From the NCBI GenBank assembly GCA_907163345.1, contig CAJQUN010000056.1, positions 2,976,001-3,040,000 on the forward strand: 64,000 nt of DNA. The letters run 5' to 3'. Origin of the DNA: Haberlea rhodopensis. Lineage: Eukaryota; Streptophyta; Magnoliopsida; Lamiales; Gesneriaceae. The notes under the pieces were generated by a model that did not search any database, was not told where the DNA came from, and worked only from the letters and a program-made list of their open reading frames with translations. The translations under genes and the position numbers were made by a program. Shown piece after piece: positions 56,495-64,000 of the stretch; within the stretch, counting starts at the first letter, position 1, and every line of letters starts with the position of its first letter.

Positions 56495-59004
56495 TGTGAT
56501 GACCAGGGATTATAGATGTTAATCCCGGAGTGTTAATAACCCCTAAAGTTGTTCTTACGTGGCGATTTGGAGTTTAATCGCGGTGTTGGGCCTTTCGGGC
56601 TCGTCTTTTTGGGTAGTTGGGATCGTTGGATCCCGAGTTTAAAATTGTATTCTCATTTGGGTGAAAAACCTAAGAGTTGGGTTTTTAGTGTGACTCGGGA
56701 TCTGAGGTGCTTTGTGTGGGCACCGGTATGGGGTTTTGGAGTTAGAGAGAGAATTTTTGAAAACAGATGATTTTTAATGAATCATGATGTATTTGTGGGG
56801 CTATTAGTATTTCGAGGTATTTTTGCTATAAATACCAGTTGAACCCGAGATTTTAATTATTGGAAGCATTTTTCCTCACCTTGCCGTCTCTCTCTCCCCG
56901 CGCCCATTTCCCGTCGCCCCAACCCCCGCGCATAAAAGCGCCGCGCCCGCCGCCGTCCGGCTGCCTTCCGGCGCGTCCGACCCACCAACGGCTTTGTCTC
57001 GTCCAGGCGCAGCTTTCCACACCAACAATTCGAAGTTTCGTCGAGAATCGCGTTCGGATTTGCCAGAAAAGCGTAAGGGTTCGAAAGTTCGAATTTGTCC
57101 GATTTGGGGCTCGATTTTTGGTACGTTTTTGGGGCTTTTCTTCAGGCGTTTTTGGGGCGTTTTGTGCTATTATTTGGGTCGAAAATTTCATACCTTGTGG
57201 TTCAAAAATTTGTTGCCAATTGGTTCGAAATTGTGTTGGGTTTTTTCGAAAATCTTGCTGATTTTTGGATAGATTCTTATGCTTCACATGGTTCAGCTTT
57301 TGAGTCTCTTTGGTGATGCTTATGGTTCGAATTTTGCCCTGTATGCATGAGGGTTTGGGTTCGAAAATTGGGGTTTTGGCAGGAGGGGCGATTATTCATG
57401 TTGTTGATTGATTAATTCATGTTTTAGATGAATTATGGTGCTTATTTGGGTTCGATTTGTGTTGTGAGGGTTCGAAAATTTATGGGGAGTTCTTGAGCAA
57501 TTTTCGTAGATGTCTCATTCGATTTCCCTCCCTGCATGTGCTCTACCCCGGGTCTTTTAAATGGTAAATTGTCGTGTGTTGACAATAATTTTCTATATGA
57601 GGATTATGGGTGTGCTTGAGCATGGGTTGCATGTTCGTAAATAATTGTGAATTATTTATCGTGTTAGCACATCGTTCCGCGGGGCATGGAACTCGAGCAA
57701 GGTTTGGCTCGGACTTCGGAGATTTAAGGTACGTTTAGCGTACGAGCATGTCTTTAATTTATATCTTTGCAAGTGTGATGCATGATATTATATATATAGG
57801 TGACAACCTATAGGATAAGGGAAATGAAACTTGATTTGTTATGTGTTTAACGTGAGGAAATACATGTTGCCACTATGAAGCGAAGCAAATGATGAGATGT
57901 GGCATTTGACTAGATATCCAAGATATCTATATTCCATTCCCTATTATTATGAATAGGAACAGAGACGTAAGTTAATCAAGGAGTTGATTAATTGGTAATG
58001 GAAGTTAAGGAAATCTCTACATGATATCTAGAATTACGATAATTCTTTGAAAAAGAAAATGAAATGAGATGTTGTAAATCTGAAACTGGCTAGGGTTAAC
58101 CAATGTGATGATTAACTGCATATTCAGGATTTGATGATTTATCTGTTTTGAGAACAGGGATATTACAGGGGTACGCTAGGATGAGGATGATACCATCCAG
58201 GAAGTGTCACATATGTTCCGCAATATTTACATTTTTGTAAATTATGTATTATGTCATTATGATTATGAAATTGTGGAATTGGTATGCTCACCCCGTGTGG
58301 GGGCTGTCTCTGTTGGGACAGGTGAACAGGTACATCAATGGTTTGGAGCTGAGCTCGAGCTGTTGATTGGAGGTACTCCCAGGATCGTGGTACCAGGGCT
58401 TGATGGAGCACGGTATCGTATAGTGTACTTATATACACCTGAGGATTATATACACATTCATGATGCTCGCATGTGAGCACGGTTATACTTGTATATGGGT
58501 TGTATATAAAGGCATGAGCCTTCCTCTCTTTCATTCTATATGCATGCAATTAAGGGTAGAATTGCTAATGATATGAGAGTCATTTGTGTATTATGTGGGT
58601 GTTGAAACCCACTTTAGTTGTCTTATTGTGTGGTGTCTTCCCTGGCTGGGAATTTACTTCGTGTTCTGTATTCTGTTGAGTATTGTGTATTCCCTGGCCG
58701 GGAATTATATTATGTGATGTGCTTTTGTTTCGGGATAGCTCAATTTATGGGGAGACTCTGCCCAAATTTTTATAAAAGTCCACAATGTAAAAAGTGGTGT
58801 AAAGGGGATGGTAATGGGCGAACTTTATGAGTCTAATTGTTGTTAGGATGATGATCTTATAACATTGAGTATTAAAGAAAATTTTGTATTTACCATTCAA
58901 TGGTAAAGTATCATCTGAGTTTCCCGATCGATTTTTATTGAAAGCATGTGCCACACATATTGATTAATACACTAATCAAGGGTTGAGGGCTTGCGGTCCT
59001 TACA
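56495..59004 (+). repeat. Copy 2 3' LTR
   Basis: 2510 bp, counterpart of 49752-52257 with few differences (for example cgaggttgagattg versus cgagtttaaaattg, and gtgatgattaac versus gtgattaac). It ends CCTTACA, followed by the TSD gacag at 59005-59009. Confidence 0.92.
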
Positions 59005-59009
59005 GACAG

Positions 59010-60655
59010 TGTCCCAACAGGGGAAGGCAGCAGAACTCTTCGGGGAGGTCTACGGACAGAGCAGCACAGCACAGACCCCCATATGTACCGAGGCAGTATG
59101 GAAGTCAGCCTACGGGGCCACCTCAGGGACAGGTGTATGCTTTGACGATGGAGCAGGCTACAGCGGCTCCGGAGGAGGTTATAGCGGGTACGTGTCTTTT
59201 ATTTACGCACCCTGCCTTTATATTGATCGACACAGGTGCGTCACACTCTTTTGTGTCGACGAGTTTTGTGGAAAGACACCACATATGCACTTCTCCGTCG
59301 CCCACGCCTCTTGTAGTCTCGACACCCGCTGGAAGGAGTTTGATTGCTGATCAGATTGTCTATGATGGCCTCATTTATTTTGAGGATAACAAGTTAAGGT
59401 CGGATTTGATCGTTCTGGGAATGTCAGACTTTGATTGTATATTGGGTATTGATGTTCTGAACAGGTACCAGGCAGTTGTGAACGGCAGGCAGAGGACTGT
59501 CCGATTCAGATCTGATATGGGAGTTCAGTGGATGTTCTATGGGGATGGTTCTCGTTCAAAGATTCCGTTGATATCTGCGGTCAAGATGACACAATTATTG
59601 GAACAAGGCCATACAGGATATCTTATTTATGCTGTTGATATTTCTGAAAAGAAGGAAGAATTAAAGATTGAAGATGTGCCCGTAGTGGCGGGGTTTCCTG
59701 ATGTATTTCCTGAAGAGATTCCCGGATTCCCACCGGCGAGAGAGGTCGAGTTTGGAATCGAATTACTACCGGGGACGTCAGCCATTTCTCGTGCCCCGTA
59801 TAGGATGGCACCAACGGGACTAAAGGAGTTAAAGGTTCAGTTGCAAGAGCTCCTTGACAAGGGCTACATACGCCCTAGCGTATCGCCCTGGGGTGCGCCT
59901 GTTTTATTTGTTAAGAAGAAAGATGGATCGACGCGTCTATGCATTGACTACAGGCAACTGAACAAAGCCACAGTGAAGAACAAGTATCCGCTTCCGAGGA
60001 TCGATGATTTATTTGACCAGTTGCAGGGTACGAGACTCTACAGTAAGATCGATCTGAGGTCGGTGTACCATCAGATTCGGGTAAGGGAAGATGATGTACA
60101 TAAGACAGCTTTCAGGACCAGATATGGGCACTATGAATTCTTAGTCATGCCCTTTGGGGTGACGAATGCCCCAGCTGTTTTCATGAGCTTAATGAACAGG
60201 GTATTCCAGCCATTTTTGGACCAGTTCATCATAGTCTTCATTGATGACATACTTATCTACTCCCGGACTGAAGAAGAACATGTAGAGCACTTGAGGACAG
60301 TACTCCAGGTCCTTAGGAGTCACCAGTTATATGCAAAGCTCAGCAAGTGCGAGTTTTGGTTGGACAGTGTGGTGTTCTTGGGTCATGTTATATCTAGCAG
60401 GGGGATATCTGTGGATCCCAGGAAGATTGAAGCTGTGATGGAGTGGGCTGCACCCACTTCTGTACATGAGATACGAAGCTTCCTTGGTTTAGCGGGTTAT
60501 TACCGACGTTTCGTCGAGGGATTTTCTAAGATCGCTAAACCACTGACACAGCTGACTCAGAAGGGAGTCCCGTTCTTTTGGTCCGAAGCTTGTGAGGAAA
60601 GCTTCCAAGAACTGAAGCGTCGTTTGACTACGGCACCTATTTTGGTGATTCCGTC
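59010..60655 (+). CDS. pol: Element B gag end, protease and reverse transcriptase (truncated)
   Basis: Continuous frame: end of the second zinc knuckle and gag tail (GPPQGQVYALTMEQ), protease (LIDTGASHSF, ~59225), RT (LCIDYRQLNKATVKNKYPLP, catalytic FIDDILIYS at ~60240-60266, FLGLAGYYRRFVEGFSK). The frame runs into the first residues of RNase H (ILVIPS). One substitution is notable: DLRSVYHQIR in place of the usual DLRSGYHQIR. At ~60655 the coding sequence is joined to 3' LTR sequence, so RNase H, integrase and the chromodomain-like tail are missing. Confidence 0.9.
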
Positions 60656-61187
60656 TAGGCGGCGATCGATCGCGAGTTGTAAAAATATGTTTTTTTTGAT
60701 TATTTTGTGGGATTTTTGAATATTGGACCATAATTGGCTCCTAATATTGATTTGTATGGTTGTGTAGAACCATCCCAGGTACCCACGACTTCGAGGAGAT
60801 AAAGTGCTGCAACTTCACCATATTTTGAAAAGGTACGTAAGAAACGTACGGGCATCAAACGGTAACATATTCCTAAACTATGACTATGCATTGATTGCAT
60901 AAGTATTTATGATGATGATTATGATGAATAAGTTTATAATGATGATGTTGTGATAAATGAAGATGATATGATGTTACGATGACAATTATGATAAGATGAT
61001 GATGTTAAGAGATGATGATGCTTACAAGATGATAATGTATGTTTAACTATGCTATTTAGAATGTTTGAATGTCCGGTGGCTATTATGAGCAAGCGAGGAA
61101 GGTACTTGCCGCTCACATAACTAAGCGAGGGGGTACATCCGCTATCAAGGCGTAGCGAGGGGTATCATCCGCTAAGCGAGAGGGTAC
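60656..61187 (+). repeat. Partial 3' LTR of element B
   Basis: Matches LTR B from ~47425 to ~47950 with only a handful of differences (for example one extra T in the T-run near 60692, gggcaagcg versus gagcaagcg). It begins inside the palindrome array (ggcggcgatcgatcgcg) and ends in the AGCG hairpin array, where the copia LTR enters at 61188. Confidence 0.92.
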
Positions 61188-62689
61188 TGTTAGTAACCCC
61201 ATGAGCATACAACGCAGCGGAATAAAATTTTGGGATTACAAACCAGTGATCTATACATAGGGATTCATATCGGATTAGAGAATTACAAGTGTCTTACCCT
61301 TGTAGCGTGTTTGAAGCCGAATCCACGGAGCTGCACCACGTCCTACGCCTTTTCGAGTCACTAAGCAAAACTCGATTGGTTTTGCCTCAACGGTATCCAC
61401 ACGATCAAATCGGGTGAAGGGATGGATTAATAACACGTTGCTAGACAAGTTATTAATCCTATACACGAAGCTAACTCGATTCACAATCGAAACAACCACC
61501 AAACCATCAAGATCACTCCTCGGTTATCAAGAAAACCGAGAGCTTCTCCTTGAAGTCGGCGGCCGTGAGCTTCTCTTGTAGGTTATGATATTGTGTAGTG
61601 TTATATCAAATTGTCTTACAATTAAAACCCATGCAATCATATTAAATATAATTAATTAAAGGCTTTCTTAAAGCTTCATGGGCTTAAGCCCATGATTTAA
61701 TTAATCCTTATGATTATTAATTAAGACTCCTCTTAATTATTTAATTCATCTCATGAATTTAATTTCCCTTCTCGATTTAATCTTTTGTGCGACCCGATAG
61801 GATCTCGTAATGTTGGCAGTGACATAAAATCTCATTTTATGTCGCAAGCATCGAGCGGTATCTAGCAACACATCGATGCTACCCAAATTACGAGAATGTC
61901 AATGACTCGACATAACCTTTAGAACTTGTGATAATATTAATCATGTAACTTAATCCCTTTGTCCTTTGTGTTTAGAGTGAACACGAGTCATGGAATAGTC
62001 ATACTCGTATATTCAATCTATATTTCTTGATCCCCAAGTAGAACTAGAATAAACGAATAAGCTCGATATCTCATATCGACTCATTCGAGCATGGCCATGC
62101 ATTTTAGTTCTCACTTGATCAAGGGCCTAACACATCTCCTGTTATATAGGAGGGACAAATCCTATCTCGATCAGTCAACATCCCTCTACATAATTCGTAG
62201 TGTATCCAATAGTCGCCTTTATAGTATATCCTGTTACGGGTAACGTTTGACGATATCAAGATACATAACTCCTTATGTTGGGATCTCTGATGATCACAAG
62301 TCGTAAGGATTACATACATTATTATCACTATGAGAATTGCATATGACGATCATATAACTATCCATGTTGCATTCTCATGGTGGGTCTGTTCAGTACATCG
62401 TTCTCTAACATGTACCCATATGTTGATTTGATATCTCATATCAATGAACAATTCATCGATCAACATATACTAGTCTCTACGTATTATCATTATCCCTTTC
62501 ATGATAATACTTGACTAGGAACATCTTTAAGAATAATACAATATTATTCTAAGGACATTAACATATATATTAATTCATAATGCACAGTTAAAAGAATAAT
62601 ATATAATAATGAATTGCCATTCATAAATCCATAAACATTGTATGTCTTAAACAATCATCTAATGACTTGTCTTAGGGCATATCCCAACA
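61188..62689 (-). repeat. Copia 3' LTR
   Basis: 1502 bp; on its strand TGTTGGGATATGCCC to GGTTACTAACA. Preceded by the PPT-like gtgcaagtgggagatt (plus 62690-62705 reversed), standard for this group of copia elements. No frame of interest. Confidence 0.88.
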
Positions 62690-62704
62690 AATCTCCCACT
62701 TGCA

Positions 62705-64000
62705 CTAAGACCACTCAGACATATACCTAATGCCTAGAGATCTAGTATGACGATCATGCTTCTGCTGTGACAGCGGCTTCGTCAATGGGTCAGATACATT
62801 ATCATCTGTTGGTACTTTGCATATTTTAACATCTCCCCTTTCAACGATTTCTCGAATGAAATGGAAACGCCTAAGTATGTGCTTGGATCTTTGGTGAGAT
62901 CTTGGTTCCTTAGCCAATGCGATCGCTCCATTGTTGTCACAATAGAGTTCTATCGGATCTTTAATGCTAGGCACCACTCCAAGTTCAGAAATGAACTTCC
63001 TCATCCAAACAGCTTCCTTTGCTGCATCCGAGGCAGCAATATACTCAGCTTCCGTTGTAGAATCGGCTACTGTTTCTTGCTTTGAACTCTTCCAGCTCAC
63101 AGCACCTCCATTCAGGCAATACACATATCCAGATTGCGATCGAAAATCATCTTTGTCGGTTTGGAAGCTTGCATCAGTGTAACCCATTACATTGAGCTCT
63201 TCCTCACCTCCATAAATCAAGAATGTATCCTTAGTCCTTCTCAAGTACTTCAGGATGTTCTTGACAGCAATCCAGTGACCTTCACCTGGATCAACTTGAT
63301 ATCTGCTCGTCATGCTCAAAGCATACGATACATCGGGACGAGTACATATCATGGCATACATGATAGATCCAATAGCTGATGCGTATGGAATCTTACTCAT
63401 GCGTTGTCTCTCATCTGGTGTTGAAGGACACTGTTCCTTCGAGAGATAAATACCATGTGTCATAGGCACGAATCCTTTCTTGGATTCTTGCATGCTAAAC
63501 CTTTTAAGCACCTTGTCTATGTATGTACTTTGACTTAGACCAAGAAGCCTTCTCGATCTATCTCTATAGATCTTGATTCCTAACACATAGGTAGCTTCTC
63601 CTAAGTCTTTCATTGAAAAGCAATTCCCTAGCCAAATCTTTACAGATTGCAAGGCAGGGATATCATTTCCAATAAGAAGTATGTCATCTACATACAACAC
63701 TAGGAAAATGATTACGCTCTCACTGACCTTCTTGTAGACACAAGGTTCATCTTCGTTTTTGATAAAACCAAACTCTTTGATTGCATCATCAAAACGGAGA
63801 TTCCAACTCCGAGAAGCTTGCTTCAATCCATAAATGGATCGTTGTAGCTTGCATATCTTTCCAGCATCCTTTGGATCGACAAAACCCTCGGGCTGTGTCA
63901 TGTACACATCCTCGAGCAGATTTCCATTAAGGAAAGCTGTTTTGACATCCATCTGCCAGATTTCATAATCATGAAATGCAGCTATTGCAAGTAAGATCCT
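62705..64000 (-). CDS. pol: Copia reverse transcriptase-RNase H (partial, open)
   Basis: Uninterrupted frame entering from beyond 64000. RT motifs: QMDVKTAFLNGNLLEDVY, IYGLKQASRSWN, catalytic LVLYVDDILLIGND (~63660-63700), LGEATYVLGIKIYRDRSRR. Connection: YASAIGSIMYAMICTRPD. RNase H: GYTDASFQTDKDD, SGYVYCLNGGAVSWKSSKQ, AEYIAASDAAKEAVWM, ELYCDNNGAIALA, RSKHILRRFHFIREIV. It ends at 62705 shortly before the PPT, as normal for copia pol. No lesion in ~430 codons, so this is the best-preserved pol in the window and possibly a young element. Lineage (Tork/TAR-like) not settled. Confidence 0.92.
   Translation of the reverse strand, partial: RILLAIAAFHDYEIWQMDVKTAFLNGNLLEDVYMTQPEGFVDPKDAGKICKLQRSIYGLKQASRSWNLRFDDAIKEFGFIKNEDEPCVYKKVSESVIIFLVLYVDDILLIGNDIPALQSVKIWLGNCFSMKDLGEATYVLGIKIYRDRSRRLLGLSQSTYIDKVLKRFSMQESKKGFVPMTHGIYLSKEQCPSTPDERQRMSKIPYASAIGSIMYAMICTRPDVSYALSMTSRYQVDPGEGHWIAVKNILKYLRRTKDTFLIYGGEEELNVMGYTDASFQTDKDDFRSQSGYVYCLNGGAVSWKSSKQETVADSTTEAEYIAASDAAKEAVWMRKFISELGVVPSIKDPIELYCDNNGAIALAKEPRSHQRSKHILRRFHFIREIVERGDVKICKVPTDDNVSDPLTKPLSQQKHDRHTRSLGIRYMSEWS

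Larger units (their letters stand above)
49752..59004 (+). mobile_element. Non-autonomous chromovirus derivative, copy 2 (coding-free, hairpin-rich)
   Basis: 9253 bp with LTRs 49752-52257 and 56495-59004 and a perfect TSD gacag. The primer site is Met-type (52262) and the PPT (tagtgggggatat) precedes the 3' LTR. The conserved pre-PPT block is atttcgaggacgaaattctttt, as found after pol in Tekay-type elements. No gag, protease, RT, RNase H or integrase motif occurs in the 4.2-kb interior. LTRs are ~99% alike by eye, so the insertion is recent and must have used proteins in trans. Same family as 29241-38125. Confidence 0.93.
46627..61187 (+). mobile_element. Tekay-type element B (interrupted, 3' end rearranged)
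   Basis: 5' LTR 46627-48615, primer site, gag start 48813-49751, [copy 2 insertion 49752-59004], gag end plus protease plus RT 59010-60655, then an abrupt junction to a middle piece of its own 3' LTR (~60656-61187), which is cut by a copia LTR. The left TSD base set is tgact (46622-46626). The junction removes most of RNase H, all of integrase and the first part of the 3' LTR. Confidence 0.88.
61188..64000 (-). mobile_element. Ty1/copia element, 3' part, reverse (runs off window)
   Basis: 3' LTR 61188-62689, PPT and pol 62705-64000. Left TSD base set ggtac (61183-61187). The right end is outside the window. It is inserted into the 3' LTR of element B. Confidence 0.88.

Overview
The window is plant nuclear DNA, most likely from an angiosperm and probably a eudicot, since it carries Athila, Tat, Tekay-type chromovirus and SIRE-type copia lineages. 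It is essentially a nest of LTR retrotransposons. I find no convincing host gene. Every long reading frame belongs to a retroelement gag/pol, an extra retroelement ORF, or a chance frame inside an LTR.

Layout. (1) 1-~13.3 kb is the 3' part of a Ty3/gypsy Tat-type element: the end of pol (1-274), a 3' UTR of ~96-bp tandem repeats (290-4030), a decayed antisense ORF (4180-6459) and a 3' LTR (~6546 onward). It has been hit by a reverse Athila-like solo LTR (1077-2349, TSD CGTGG), a hAT-type MITE (4405-4783, TSD gcagcaac), a second small TIR element (6567-7218) and a deleted Athila element (7943-13256). (2) 14.6-28.2 kb is a long chromovirus LTR (14591-15908 plus 24572-26255) and a decayed internal region. 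The LTR is split by an almost complete minus-strand Tekay-type element (15909-24571, TSD ctttt). (3) 28.2-39.1 kb is the 3' end of a minus-strand SIRE-like copia element, whose LTR is split by a minus-strand non-autonomous element (29241-38125). (4) 39.1-61.2 kb is a plus-strand SIRE element cut by LTR 'A' (44747), which is cut by Tekay-type element 'B' (46627). B's gag is cut by a second copy of the non-autonomous element (49752-59004, TSD gacag). B then resumes (59010-60655) and is fused by a deletion to a piece of its own 3' LTR. (5) 61188-64000 is a minus-strand copia element with an intact RT-RNase H frame that runs off the window.

The most unusual content is the coding-free element present twice (29241-38125 and 49752-59004). 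Its ~4-kb internal region has no gag or pol. It is packed with short inverted repeats (5-7-bp perfect stems, short loops) that sit in corresponding order in the two copies. At least one stem shows a paired compensatory change. Related hairpin arrays with covarying stems occur in the LTRs of the autonomous Tekay-type relatives. Two further cross-family signals are arrays of the palindrome GCGATCGATCGC in LTRs of several lineages, and a conserved splice-donor-like module in the Tekay-type LTRs paired with an acceptor-like site just before gag, which suggests a leader intron. All of this was read by eye; no alignment, folding or database search was run.
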